DNA of 38,471 bases from Accumulibacter sp. (GTDB taxonomy: Bacteria; Pseudomonadota; Gammaproteobacteria; Burkholderiales; Rhodocyclaceae): positions 1 through 38,471 of the forward strand of contig NZ_JAEUOL010000008.1 of assembly GCF_016789985.1 (NCBI RefSeq), given 5' to 3'. A program made the position numbers and the translations under genes. Below the pieces are notes generated by a model. That model was not told the DNA's origin and did no database searches. It was given only the letters and a program-made list of their open reading frames with translations. The number at the start of each line of letters is the position of its first letter. Positions within the stretch are counted from its first letter, which is position 1. This document shows positions 25,019-33,442 of the stretch, in pieces.

Positions 25019-25798
25019 CTAGGCCGGCATGAACCAGCGCAAGCCCTGATCGGTCACCTCACGCAGCGGATAACCGTAAAGACGGCTCAACGAGTCGCTG
25101 CTGATCGCCTCGTCGCACGTGCCCTGCTCGACGCGCCCGTCGTCGAAGAGGAGCAGCGCGTGCGTGCAGAAGCGCAAGGCCAGGCCGGGCTCGTGCAGCA
25201 CCATCACGCAGGCGACCTGCCGTTCGCGAGCCAGCGCCACGAGCAGTTCGAGCGTCGCCATCTGGTGATTGAGGTCGAGGTGCGCGAGCGGCTCGTCGAG
25301 CAGGTAAAGCCGTGGCGCCTGGGCAAGCAGGGTGGCAATCGACAGTCTTTGCCGCTCACCCCCCGAAAGGGTTTGCACGTCACGCCGTTCGAGCTCGGTC
25401 AGGCCAACCGCCGCCAGCGCCTGCCGCGCCAGGCGGACATCCCGCTCCGACTCCCAGTCCCAGCGCGCCAGATGCGGATGACGCCCGACCAGCGCGGTCT
25501 CGAGCACGGTTGACGAGAAGGTCTCGCTGCGGTCCTGCGGCAGCCAGCCGCGCAGGCGCGCACTGGCACGCGCCCCGAGCTGCTCATAGCGCGCGCCATC
25601 GACCAGCACCTCGCCCGCCTGCGGCTGGCGCAAGCCCGCCAGGACCGACAGCAGGGTCGACTTGCCGGCCCCGTTGCGGCCCAGGATGGCGACCCGATCC
25701 CCGCCGCGCACCGTCAGTTCGAGATCGCGACAGAAGCTGCGGCCGGCCAGACCGACACCGAGCGCGCGGGTGCGCAGGAGGGGCGCGGGCTCGCTCAT
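25019..25798 (-). CDS. btuD: ABC transporter ATPase, cobalamin uptake
   Basis: This 259-residue ATPase pairs with the upstream permease to energise B12 import across the inner membrane. Walker A is GRNGAGKST, the signature is LSGGERQRL and Walker B is RLYLLDEPLAHLD. MSEPAPLL (ATG 25798) is one base after the permease stop (TGACATG), so translation is coupled; a longer upstream reading would overlap the permease. The riboswitch ahead of the operon supports cobalamin over siderophore as the substrate. BtuD/FecE-type families are hard to separate by sequence alone. Confidence 0.87.
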   Translation of the reverse strand: MSEPAPLLRTRALGVGLAGRSFCRDLELTVRGGDRVAILGRNGAGKSTLLSVLAGLRQPQAGEVLVDGARYEQLGARASARLRGWLPQDRSETFSSTVLETALVGRHPHLARWDWESERDVRLARQALAAVGLTELERRDVQTLSGGERQRLSIATLLAQAPRLYLLDEPLAHLDLNHQMATLELLVALARERQVACVMVLHEPGLALRFCTHALLLFDDGRVEQGTCDEAISSDSLSRLYGYPLREVTDQGLRWFMPA

Positions 25799-25799
25799 G

Positions 25800-26789
25800 T
25801 CAACGCCGGGCGGGGGCGGCACGGCTCAGCAGAAACAGGAAGACCGGCACCCCGATCAGCGCCGTGAGCACTCCCACCGGCAGTTGCTGCGGTGCGACGA
25901 TGGTGCGCGCCAGCGTATCGGCCACCACCAGCAGGCTGCCGCCGGCGAGTGCCGAGGCCGGCAACAGCAGACGCTGATCGTTGCCGGTGGCGAGGCGCAC
26001 GAGATGCGGCACGATCAGTCCGACGAAGCCGATCGCGCCGGCATGGGTGACCGCGGCGGCAGTCGCCAGTGAAGCCAGCAGGTAAACGCCGCGGCGCAGC
26101 GGGCGCACCTCGACGCCCAGCGCCTGAGCGAGGTCGGCGCCGCGCGCCAGCAGATTGAGTTCGCGGGCAAAGGGCAGCGCGACCAGCAGGACGACCACGA
26201 GCAGTACCATCACCAATTGCGGCTCACCGCTCTGCGACAGGTCGCCCATCAGCCAGAAGAGCATGCCGCGCAGGCGATCATCGGGAGCAATCGCCAGCAT
26301 CAGCGTCACCACAGCACCACAGCCGGCGGCAACGATGACCCCGGTAAGCAGCAGGCGCGACTGCGTCCAGCCGCCCTCCCCGTGCGCCAGCCCGAAAACC
26401 AGCAGCATCGCGCCCAGCGCGCCGACGAAAGCCAGGCCATTGACCCCGCCAGCCCCCCAGCCAAGGACGATCGCCAGCAGCGCGCCGATACCCGCACCGC
26501 CCGAGATACCGAGTACATAAGGATCGGCCAGCGGGTTGCGCAAGAGCACCTGGAGCAGTGCGCCGGCCAGCGCCAGGAGGCCGCCACAGGCAAAGCCGGT
26601 CAGCGCGCGCGGCAGGCGCAGGCTGCGTACCACCTCGCCGGCCACGCCGTAATCGTTCCCCCACAGGGCGGCCAACACCTCGCCGGGGGCGAGCGAAAGG
26701 CTGCCCACCATCAACGCCAGCACGATGCTGGCCTGCGCCAGCCCGAGCAGGGCGGCGAGGATCAGCAAGGCACGGCGGCGGGTGGGCAT
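25800..26789 (-). CDS. btuC: FecCD-family permease, cobalamin uptake
   Basis: This 329-residue inner-membrane permease of the FecCD/BtuC family has about ten hydrophobic segments. Conserved signatures include LRLPRALTGFACGGLLALAG, QVLLRNPLADPYVLGISGGA and the ATPase-contact loop GAIGFVGLIVPHLVRL. It starts 11 bases after the btuB stop and ends one base before btuD. Its substrate is inferred from the B12 riboswitch and the btuB-like receptor. Confidence 0.88.
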   Translation of the reverse strand: MPTRRRALLILAALLGLAQASIVLALMVGSLSLAPGEVLAALWGNDYGVAGEVVRSLRLPRALTGFACGGLLALAGALLQVLLRNPLADPYVLGISGGAGIGALLAIVLGWGAGGVNGLAFVGALGAMLLVFGLAHGEGGWTQSRLLLTGVIVAAGCGAVVTLMLAIAPDDRLRGMLFWLMGDLSQSGEPQLVMVLLVVVLLVALPFARELNLLARGADLAQALGVEVRPLRRGVYLLASLATAAAVTHAGAIGFVGLIVPHLVRLATGNDQRLLLPASALAGGSLLVVADTLARTIVAPQQLPVGVLTALIGVPVFLFLLSRAAPARR

Positions 26790-26800
26790 CGGCGCTCCGC

Positions 26801-28672
26801 TTACCTGGGCGTGTAACGCAGCCCGACAAAGACGTTGGCCCCGGCGGTGGCGTAGTCGTTGGCTGTCTGGTAGTCCTTGTTGAAGATGTTGTTGGCCCGG
26901 GCGAAAAGCGCCCAGTCACGCTGCAGCCGATAATCGGCATAAAGATTGACCAGACCGTAACCGCCCAGTTCGATGAGGTTGGCCGGGTCGTCGTAACGCC
27001 TGCCAACCAGTTTCCACTCGGCGCGCAGGTCCCAGTCGCCCAGGGTTCGCGTCAGGTAACTGCTCATCTGATTCTCCGCCCGCCGGGCCAGCAGATTGCC
27101 CTGGTTCGGGCCTTGCCCCTCGTTGCGTGGATCGAGAAAGTCGACCGCGACGCCCAGCCCCCACTCGGCGAAACGTCCGTCGTAGGTCAAGGTGGCGCCA
27201 CGCAGCGAAGCCTTGCTCACATTGACCGGGGCGTAGGTCGGCGGCCGGTACTCGATCAGGTTGGAAACCTGGTTGTCGTAGAACACCGCGGCAAAACGCT
27301 GGCCGGCCCGTTCCCAGTCGATGCCGAACTCGGTGTTGCGGGCCGTCTCCGGCTTCAGATCGGGATTGCCGCCGGCAAAAAAACCACTGGCGGGAAAGTA
27401 CAGCTCGTTGAAGGTGGGGGCCCGGAAAGCCGTGCCATACGAGATGTGCGCCCGCCACTCCGGGGTAAACTGGTAACCATAGCCCGCCGAACCGGTGGTT
27501 TCCCCGCCAAACTGGGAATTGTCGTCGCGTCGCAGGTTGAGCTGCAGCCGGTGCCGATCGATGCTGGCATTCCAGCCGGCGAGCAGCGAGTTGATCGTCC
27601 GCTCGCTGACCGTGTAGTCGGTCGAGCTGGAGACCCTCTGCTTGTTGTACTCGTAGGCGAGCAGCGCTTCGCCGATCGGCAGCCTGATGTCGTTCTGCCA
27701 GGACAGCAGGTCCATGTTGGTGCGAAAGGTGCTGGTACGCTCGCTGCCGGCATAGTCCTTCAGATCATCGATACTGCGGCCCACCCGCAGGGTACTGGTC
27801 CACGCCTCGAGCAAGCGGTTGCGCGTATAGATCGAATAGGTCGAGACCGTTTGTTCGCTATTGTAGTTCTTCGCCGCGCCGAGTGCGCTGAAGTCGTTCG
27901 AGTCATATTGGTTGGTGCCGTTGCTGGCCAGCAGATTGAGCCCGATCTCCTGCCCTTTCGCCGGCCGTAGTGCAAAATTGGCGCTCAGGTTGCGATTCCA
28001 GTAGCCGTCGCGATCGGCGTTGTAATACAGATTCTTCCGGTTGCGGATGGTGTTGAAACCGTCGGTGTTGAGGTAGGCCGCCTGCACGCTGTAGGAAACC
28101 AGCTCGCTACCACCCGCGATGCCGACGGTGGTATCGCTGGTATTGTACGAACCGTAACCGGTACTCGCATTCACACGCGGCGGACCTTCGCCCCGTCGGG
28201 TGAAGATCTGGATCACGCCACCGATGGCGTCGGCCCCGTAGAGCGATGAAGCGGGACCACGCAGGATCTCGATCCGTTCGATCTGATCGAGCGGGATGCG
28301 CGACAGCGTCGGACTGCCGGTCGTCGCCGAGCCGATCCGCTGGCCATCGACCAGCACGATCGACTGATTGCTGTTGGCACCACGAATGAAGATGCTGGCA
28401 TTGCTTCCCGCGCCACCGTTCTCCACATACTGGATCCCCGGCTGTCGCGCCAGCAGTTGCGCCAGGGTCGATTCCCCGGCCTGCTCGATCTCTTCACGAG
28501 TGATCACCGACACATCGCTGGTCAGTTCGTTGGTGCGGGTTGCCTGCCGGGTGGCGGTCACCACGATGGGGTCGAGTGACTGATCGGCGGCGTGCGAAGC
28601 CACCGGGAACAGCGTGGCCAGGCCGACGGTGAGCGTGACGGCAGAGCGGGCACGCCTCTTCTTTGGATGCAT
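26801..28672 (-). CDS. btuB: TonB-dependent vitamin B12 receptor
   Basis: This 623-residue outer-membrane receptor imports cobalamin with TonB energy. A signal peptide (about 1-29, ending SHAAD) precedes a TonB box (DPIVVTA), a plug domain (about 45-160, with VSVITREEIEQAG, LLARQPGIQ and RGPASSLYGADAIGGVIQIF) and a barrel of about 22 strands. The final residue pattern (VGLRYTPR) lacks a terminal aromatic, which is slightly unusual. ATG 28672 follows GGGAGAA. It lies directly downstream of a cobalamin riboswitch, so B12 should repress it. A siderophore role is unlikely for this reason. Confidence 0.92.
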   Translation of the reverse strand: MHPKKRRARSAVTLTVGLATLFPVASHAADQSLDPIVVTATRQATRTNELTSDVSVITREEIEQAGESTLAQLLARQPGIQYVENGGAGSNASIFIRGANSNQSIVLVDGQRIGSATTGSPTLSRIPLDQIERIEILRGPASSLYGADAIGGVIQIFTRRGEGPPRVNASTGYGSYNTSDTTVGIAGGSELVSYSVQAAYLNTDGFNTIRNRKNLYYNADRDGYWNRNLSANFALRPAKGQEIGLNLLASNGTNQYDSNDFSALGAAKNYNSEQTVSTYSIYTRNRLLEAWTSTLRVGRSIDDLKDYAGSERTSTFRTNMDLLSWQNDIRLPIGEALLAYEYNKQRVSSSTDYTVSERTINSLLAGWNASIDRHRLQLNLRRDDNSQFGGETTGSAGYGYQFTPEWRAHISYGTAFRAPTFNELYFPASGFFAGGNPDLKPETARNTEFGIDWERAGQRFAAVFYDNQVSNLIEYRPPTYAPVNVSKASLRGATLTYDGRFAEWGLGVAVDFLDPRNEGQGPNQGNLLARRAENQMSSYLTRTLGDWDLRAEWKLVGRRYDDPANLIELGGYGLVNLYADYRLQRDWALFARANNIFNKDYQTANDYATAGANVFVGLRYTPR

Positions 28673-28809
28673 GATGGATTCTCCCTGTTGCCGACAAGCG
28701 TCCCCGCAAACCGGCGAGCCATTAAGGCGGAACTGCGCAAGGGAGAACAACATGCGAAAACGCACGGCGTCAGGTGTCCGCCTCCCCGCGGCACTTCCGT
28801 TCAGTGTTG

Positions 28810-28965
28810 TGCGCGGGCCGGTATCCGGGCTCGCGAGTCTTGACCTGTCGCCTTCCCAGGCTCTCGCCCAGTGGCATTTCGACACGCCCACACTCGCTTA
28901 CCGTTGCGGGGGCAGCACAGGCATGGTGTTACGCGAACACGCACCTGTTTCCCGTTGAACCGCTG
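28810..28965 (-). promoter_or_regulatory. Cobalamin riboswitch controlling btuB-btuC-btuD
   Basis: Read on the minus strand, the conserved landmarks occur in order: ACGGGAAACAGGTGCG near 28955-28940, GCCCCCGCAACGG (28913-28901), the B12-box segment GCCACTGG (28875-28868), GGGAAGGCGACAG, and the 3' piece GAGCCCGGATACCGGCC near 28830-28814. These are the core of the AdoCbl aptamer. About 140 bases of expression platform separate it from the btuB ATG. Binding of adenosylcobalamin is expected to reduce expression. Ends are approximate. Confidence 0.93.
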
Positions 28966-29030
28966 CAGCATCGCTGCCAGGCGGCACCCTGCACGATCTC
29001 TGCCGCCGCTGGGCGACGACAGAGGGCATG

Positions 29031-29061
29031 ATTATAGCCTGTCCGGCCAGACGCGCCACAA
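29031..29061 (-). promoter_or_regulatory. Promoter for the riboswitch-btuBCD transcript
   Basis: A perfect TATAAT lies on the minus strand at 29036-29031; a weak TTGTGG at 29061-29056 is the best -35, with a 19-base spacer. The predicted start near 29024 gives a leader of about 350 bases that contains the whole riboswitch. Confidence 0.6.
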
Positions 29062-29108
29062 AAAGGCGGCTGACGCACCAAACGCCCGCAAGAAGAGCGG
29101 CTTACGCC

Positions 29109-29138
29109 TTGACCGGACAATGGGGTTGAATCTATAGT
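29109..29138 (+). promoter_or_regulatory. Promoter for the ZapB-like gene and zapA
   Basis: TTGACC (29109-29114) and TATAGT (29133-29138) are spaced by 18 bases, each matching consensus at five of six positions. The predicted transcription start is at 29145-29146, at the ATG itself, and no Shine-Dalgarno is present, so the first gene is probably translated from a leaderless message. Confidence 0.72.
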
Positions 29139-29145
29139 CTGGCCC

Positions 29146-29346
29146 ATGCTGAATGAACTCACCGCGCTCGAAAGCAAGGTTGCTCAGGTCGTCGCGCTCT
29201 GCCGCTCGCTGCGCAGCGAGAATGACGGACTCCGCGAACAGCTGACTGCCGCCCAGGCCGACCGTGACCGCCTTGCCGAGCGCATGGCGGCTGCCTGCGC
29301 GCGGCTCGAACTGCTCGCCCAGCAACTGCCCGAAGCGAAGGGCTGA
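29146..29346 (+). CDS. ZapB-like small coiled-coil protein
   Basis: The 66-residue protein is almost entirely one coiled coil: LNELTALESKVAQVV, then heptads through RSENDGLREQLTAAQ and DRDRLAERMAAA. Its position directly upstream of zapA, 12 bases away, and its size fit the small ZapB-like cell-division proteins often found there in beta- and gammaproteobacteria. It would act in the cytoplasm at the division ring. The name rests on composition and context, not on a catalytic motif. Confidence 0.78.
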   Translation: MLNELTALESKVAQVVALCRSLRSENDGLREQLTAAQADRDRLAERMAAACARLELLAQQLPEAKG

Positions 29347-29358
29347 AAACCCGACCCC

Positions 29359-29691
29359 ATGCTCAACGAAACCAATTTTCTCGATATCACCCTGCTCGGC
29401 AGGGAATATCGTGTCGCCTGCCCGCCCGATCAACGCGTCGCTCTGCTTAGGGCGGCAGGCCATGTCGACGGCAAGATGCGGGAGATTGCAGAGAAGACCA
29501 GGAACAACATCGCCGAACGGCTCGCGGTCATGGCAGCGCTGCAGATCGCCCACGAGCACCTCGGTCTCAATCAGGAACTGCCCGCCGACCATCAGAAAAT
29601 TGAATTGGAAATAGGGCTGGACATGGATGAGCTTAGAGGTAGAATCTGCTGCATGGAGGCAGAGCTTGATGCAGTGCTGCAGTCGGGGTAG
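29359..29691 (+). CDS. zapA: Cell division protein ZapA
   Basis: ZapA binds FtsZ and bundles its filaments at the Z ring. The 110-residue protein has the family N-terminal beta-sheet segment (FLDITLLGREYRVACPPDQR), the conserved LLRAAGHVDGKMREI helix and a C-terminal coiled coil that serves for tetramerisation. The extreme C-terminus carries a cysteine pair (RICCMEAE). It is followed immediately by a 6S RNA gene, the classical zapA-ssrS order. Confidence 0.93.
   Translation: MLNETNFLDITLLGREYRVACPPDQRVALLRAAGHVDGKMREIAEKTRNNIAERLAVMAALQIAHEHLGLNQELPADHQKIELEIGLDMDELRGRICCMEAELDAVLQSG
29618..29645 (+). promoter_or_regulatory. Candidate 6S RNA promoter inside zapA
   Basis: TGGACA (29618-29623, five of six) and TAGAAT (29640-29645, five of six) are separated by 16 bases inside the 3' end of zapA. 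A start near 29652 would yield a 6S precursor independent of the zapA promoter. Confidence 0.5.
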
Positions 29692-29890
29692 TTGCCGATG
29701 CCAGCCTCCAAGAGAGTTCCCTGCGGTGCTTGTTAAGGTCATAGATTCCTTGAACCAATGCAAATTGGCATTGGTCGCGGACCATAGAAACCGCTGTTGT
29801 GTGTGCCCCATGTCGGGCGTACCTGATGCGGAAGGGAAGTGACCTAACTGAACCCAGGTTCAGGATGCCGGCCTGACGGCACTCGTGGGG
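29692..29890 (+). ncRNA. ssrS: 6S RNA
   Basis: 6S RNA mimics an open promoter and sequesters sigma70 RNA polymerase in stationary phase. The region directly follows zapA and is closed by a terminator. TTGCCGATGCCAG at the 5' side can pair with CTGACGGCA at the 3' side as the closing stem. An apical hairpin is formed by ACCAATGC (29754-29761) and GCATTGGT (29768-29775). Near the 3' end CTGAACCCAGGTTCAG is followed by GCCGGCCTGACGGCACTC, closely parallel to the E. coli 3' region (TTGAACCAAGGGTTCAA then GCCTGCGGCGGCATCTC). There is no coding frame. The ends are approximate. Confidence 0.8.
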
Positions 29891-29897
29891 ACAAGAC

Positions 29898-29932
29898 AAA
29901 AAAGCGCGGAGCCATCGGTTCCGCGCTTTTTT
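29898..29932 (+). terminator. Rho-independent terminator after 6S RNA
   Basis: A perfect 13-base stem, with AAAAAAGCGCGGA at 29898-29910 and its complement at 29920-29932, has a nine-base loop and ends in TTTTTT. The A/T flanks make it work in both directions, so it may also serve the convergent SDR gene. Confidence 0.93.
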
Positions 29933-29994
29933 GTGCCGCTGATTTCTGCCGTTGACGCATTCTCCAGGCGACGTCTGAGAAACCGGCCACCCGG

Positions 29995-30798
29995 CTAGGC
30001 GAAGCGCGCCGACAGTCCGCCATCGACCAGCAGTTCGGTGGCGGTGACGTACTTGGCCTCGTCCGAAGCCAGAAACAGCGTAGCGTAAGCGGTATCCCAG
30101 GCGTCGCCCATGTGGCCCAGCGGGCATTGCGCGTCACGCGTACGGATCAGGTTGGCAATATCGCCCTCCGCGCCGTAGACCCGGGTCAGCGCCGCGTGAA
30201 CCAGCGGCGTGTTCATCAGGCCGGGCAGCACACAGTTGGCGCGAATCCCCTCGGTGGCGTGCCGGATAGCCATGGTCCGGGTCATTGCCACCATCGCCCC
30301 CTTGCTCGCGGCGTAGAAGCCGTAGTTGACGCCAGCCCAGCCGAGCACCGCTACCGAGGCGTTATTCACGATCGCTCCGCCGTGCTGGCGGATCATCACC
30401 GGCAGCACGTGGTGGCAAGTCAGGTAGACACTCTTGAGGTTGACCGCCATCAAGCGGTCCCAGGTCGCCTCGTCGAGTTCGGCCGGACCGCCGACAACGG
30501 CAATGCCCACGTTATTGACCAGAATGTCGATCCGCCCGAAGCTGTCGAGCGCGCTCGCCACCAGTCGCTCAACGTCGGCGTCACGGGTCACGTCGGCCAC
30601 CACGGTGATTGCCGTGCCACCCTCGCGGGCAATGATCTCCTGCGTGCCGGCACCCGCCTCGGCGTCGATATCCACTCCGACCACCCGCGCGCCCTCGCGT
30701 GCGAAGAGCACCGACATCGCCTTGCCGTTGCCCCACCCCGGCCCCACCGAGCCGCTGCCAGTGATGATCGCCACCTTGTCCTGCAATCTTCCACCCAT
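29995..30798 (-). CDS. Short-chain dehydrogenase/reductase
   Basis: This is a 267-residue NAD(P)-dependent SDR of the classical type. The cofactor loop is TGSGSVGPGWGNGKA, an insertion-bearing form of TGxxxGxG. NNVG, the catalytic Ser segment NNASV and YAASKGA (YxxxK) follow, and the C-terminus ends ATELLVDGGLSARFA. The Asp after the second strand (VVGVDIDAEAG) suggests NAD preference. ATG 30798 lies behind AGGAGGG. It begins two bases after the stop of the ligase gene, so the two are cotranscribed. The substrate cannot be read; the ligase and hydrolase neighbours suggest acyl-CoA or cyclic acid catabolism. Confidence 0.88.
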   Translation of the reverse strand: MGGRLQDKVAIITGSGSVGPGWGNGKAMSVLFAREGARVVGVDIDAEAGAGTQEIIAREGGTAITVVADVTRDADVERLVASALDSFGRIDILVNNVGIAVVGGPAELDEATWDRLMAVNLKSVYLTCHHVLPVMIRQHGGAIVNNASVAVLGWAGVNYGFYAASKGAMVAMTRTMAIRHATEGIRANCVLPGLMNTPLVHAALTRVYGAEGDIANLIRTRDAQCPLGHMGDAWDTAYATLFLASDEAKYVTATELLVDGGLSARFA

Positions 30799-30800
30799 GC

Positions 30801-32354
30801 TCAGTTCCCTCCTGACTCGCTCCACCGGCGCCGCAACTCGATTTTCAGGACCTTGCCGTAATTGTTCTTCGGCAGTTCGGCGACAAAGACATAATCCTTC
30901 GGGCGCTTGAAGCGCGCGATCGACTCCAGACAAAGGTGGTCGAGTTCCTCGCGCGGCGCCGACGCCCCGGGCCGACAAACAATGAAAGCAACCACCTCCT
31001 CGCCCCACTCCGTGCTCGGCCGGCCGACCACCGACACCTCGGCCACCGCGGTGTGGCGCAGCAGCACCTCCTCGACCTCGCGCGGATAGATGTTGCTGCC
31101 GCCGCTGATGATCACATCCTTGCTGCGATCCTTGAGCGTCAGGAAGCCGTCGGCATCGAGACTGCCGAGATCGCCAGTATGCAGCCAGCCGCCGCGCAGG
31201 GTGGCGGCCGTCGCTTCCGGGTTGCGCCAGTAACCCTGCATCACCGTGTCGCCGCGCACCAGCACCTCGCCGCTCTCCCCGACAGGCAGCGGCCGGCCAT
31301 CGGCATCGGCGACGATCACTTCGACGACGCTGTGCGCGACGCCGACCGAGGCGAGACGTTCGAGATGGCGCGCATGGCCGCGGTCGGCGAGATGCCGACG
31401 GGCGAGTGCGGTAATCGTCATCGGGCTCTCGCCCTGCCCGTAAATCTGGACCAGCCGGTTACCCAGCACTTCGAGCGCCCGCCGGATGTCCGCCAGGTAC
31501 ATCGGCCCACCCCCGTAGACGATGGTCTTGATGCCGCTGCAGTCGGCCGCCTGCTCCGCCACCTGGTCGACCAGGCGGCGCACCATGGTCGGCGCGGCAA
31601 ACAGTGACACCTGGCCGAAATGGCGCGCCAGGACGAGGATCTCCTGCGGGTCGAAACCGCCCGAGGCGGGAACGACGTGGCGCGCCCCGACCAGCACATG
31701 GACCAGGCTGTACATGCCGGCCCCATGCGACATCGGCGCCGCGTAGAGGATGCTGTCGGACGGCATCGCCTGATCGACATCCGGCAAGTACGAGAGGGTC
31801 ATCGCCAGCAGGTTGCGCTGCGACAACATGACCCCCTTCGGCCGGCCGGTCGTGCCTGAAGTGTAGAACAGCCAGGCCAGGTCATCCGGCGCGCGCGGCG
31901 TGACGGTAATCGCCTGTCCGCCGGCGAGTTGCCGGTAATCGGCATCATCGACCGCGACGATGCGCAGGCCAGGCACACTGTCACGCCACAAGCCCGGGTC
32001 GTGCTCCGCTGTCCCCGCCGCAGCCTGTCCGGTGCCGACAAAAAGCAGCGACGTTGCGGAATTCTCGAGGATGAAAGCGACTTCGCGCGGATGCAGCTTG
32101 TGATTGATCGGCACCACGACCAGACCGGCGTGCCAGATGGCGAAGAGGAGTTCGAGATATTGCGGGCAGTTGGCCATCAGCAGCGCGACGCGCGCGCCGA
32201 CCGGCAGCCCGAGCCGACCGCGCAGGCCGCCGGCGATGACCGCCGCCCGCCCGGCCAGCTCGGCGTACGAAGACAGTTCGCGCTCGCCGAGCGCCACGGC
32301 TGCCCGCTGCGGAAAGACGCGGGCGGTACGCGCAAGCAGATGGGCCAGATTCAT
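30801..32354 (-). CDS. Acyl-CoA synthetase / AMP-dependent ligase
   Basis: This 517-residue ANL-superfamily enzyme activates a carboxylic acid to its acyl-AMP and then its CoA thioester. The AMP-binding loop is FYTSGTTGRPKGVMLS (about 178-193), followed by YGQGESPMT as motif A5, HTGDLGSLDADGFLTLKDR as A7/A8 and the C-terminal catalytic lysine segment PKNNYGKVLK. It is of the medium/long-chain or aryl-acid type, and the substrate cannot be fixed. ATG 32354 gives the family N-terminus MNLAHLLARTARVFPQRAA. It sits between the hydrolase and SDR genes in one direction. Confidence 0.9.
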   Translation of the reverse strand: MNLAHLLARTARVFPQRAAVALGERELSSYAELAGRAAVIAGGLRGRLGLPVGARVALLMANCPQYLELLFAIWHAGLVVVPINHKLHPREVAFILENSATSLLFVGTGQAAAGTAEHDPGLWRDSVPGLRIVAVDDADYRQLAGGQAITVTPRAPDDLAWLFYTSGTTGRPKGVMLSQRNLLAMTLSYLPDVDQAMPSDSILYAAPMSHGAGMYSLVHVLVGARHVVPASGGFDPQEILVLARHFGQVSLFAAPTMVRRLVDQVAEQAADCSGIKTIVYGGGPMYLADIRRALEVLGNRLVQIYGQGESPMTITALARRHLADRGHARHLERLASVGVAHSVVEVIVADADGRPLPVGESGEVLVRGDTVMQGYWRNPEATAATLRGGWLHTGDLGSLDADGFLTLKDRSKDVIISGGSNIYPREVEEVLLRHTAVAEVSVVGRPSTEWGEEVVAFIVCRPGASAPREELDHLCLESIARFKRPKDYVFVAELPKNNYGKVLKIELRRRWSESGGN

Positions 32355-32391
32355 CGCTGGAGGGGTGCCGGTCCTGCCCGGCGCCCGCCGC

Positions 32392-33324
32392 TCAGCCCTG
32401 ATCGGCGAGCAGGAAGTCCTGGACGATGCGCACCTGCGACTCATCGAGGAACATCGGAGCATGCCCCACTCCCGCCACCTCGACCAGTTTCGCCCCGGGT
32501 CCGCGCGTGCTCATCTCGGCCGCCGTATCATGCAGCAGAATGTCCGACTGAACGCCGCGCACTACCAGCGTCGGGCAGCGAATCGCGTCGTACATCGGCC
32601 ACAGGCTGATTTCCTTGGCCTCGAGGAAAGCCTTCTGGTACGGCTGGGCGATCGCCGGATCGTAGTTCACCTCGAAGCCACCACCCGGTTTCGGTCGCAT
32701 GCCAACCACGGTCATGTAGCGCCACTGCGCATCGCTGAGGTTGCCGAACGGTGCGCAGACGAGACGAACGTAGGCCTCGGCCTGCGCCAGGTCGGGAAAA
32801 TCGGGGGCCTTGCCGAGGTATTCACCGATCCGCTGCAGAGCCTCCAGGGCGATCACCGGCCCGACGTCGTTGAGCACCAGGCGTCGGATCGGCGAGCCCG
32901 GCAGGCTGCAGAGAAACATCCCGATCAGGCCACCCATCGAGGTCCCCACCCAGTGAACGGCATCCACCCCCAGGCGAGCGATCAGCGTCATGATGTCGTT
33001 GGCGTAAACCGGCAGCGCGTAGTCGTCGGAAAACGGCAGGCGATCGCTGCGCCCACGGCCGACGACGTCCGGACAGACCACCCGGTAATCCTCGGCCAGT
33101 GCATTGGCCAGCACATCGAAGTCGCGTCCATTGCGCGTCAAGCCGTGCACGCAAAGCAGGACACGCGGGTTGGCCGGATCGCCCCATTCGCTGTAGACCA
33201 TCCGGTGCAGGCCATGCGGGCCGAGACACTGCACCGAACCCTCGCGCATCTCCTTGATGGCCCCGACAGGCTGCCCTCGCCGCGAGCTCACCACCAGTTC
33301 ATCGAAATCCTTGAGTATCGCCAT
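32392..33324 (-). CDS. Alpha/beta-fold hydrolase
   Basis: The 310-residue protein has the alpha/beta-hydrolase fold. The oxyanion segment is VHGLTRNGRDFD, the nucleophile elbow is VGTSMGGLIG with S129, an Asp lies in the VRGVQSDILL region and the catalytic His is H288 (GVGHAP). Substrates in the family include esters, lactones and C-C bonds; none is implied directly. ATG 33324 follows a GGGGTG-like Shine-Dalgarno. It is the first gene of the three-gene minus-strand cluster, 37 bases before the ligase. Confidence 0.88.
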   Translation of the reverse strand: MAILKDFDELVVSSRRGQPVGAIKEMREGSVQCLGPHGLHRMVYSEWGDPANPRVLLCVHGLTRNGRDFDVLANALAEDYRVVCPDVVGRGRSDRLPFSDDYALPVYANDIMTLIARLGVDAVHWVGTSMGGLIGMFLCSLPGSPIRRLVLNDVGPVIALEALQRIGEYLGKAPDFPDLAQAEAYVRLVCAPFGNLSDAQWRYMTVVGMRPKPGGGFEVNYDPAIAQPYQKAFLEAKEISLWPMYDAIRCPTLVVRGVQSDILLHDTAAEMSTRGPGAKLVEVAGVGHAPMFLDESQVRIVQDFLLADQG

Positions 33325-33442
33325 GATTGCACCCCGTTGTCGTTTACAAAGCCCTCTGTCTCGCAAGAGTATCCTCGCTTCCAACGAACGAAGTCAATTG
33401 CCCCCAGGCGACAAGCCCGCCTTCCAGCAGCACCGGCCCACC

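Noticed and set aside
26558..27970. Plus-strand open frame of 470 codons opposite btuC and btuB
   Set aside because: It crosses two certain minus-strand genes and shows no motif or ribosome binding site.
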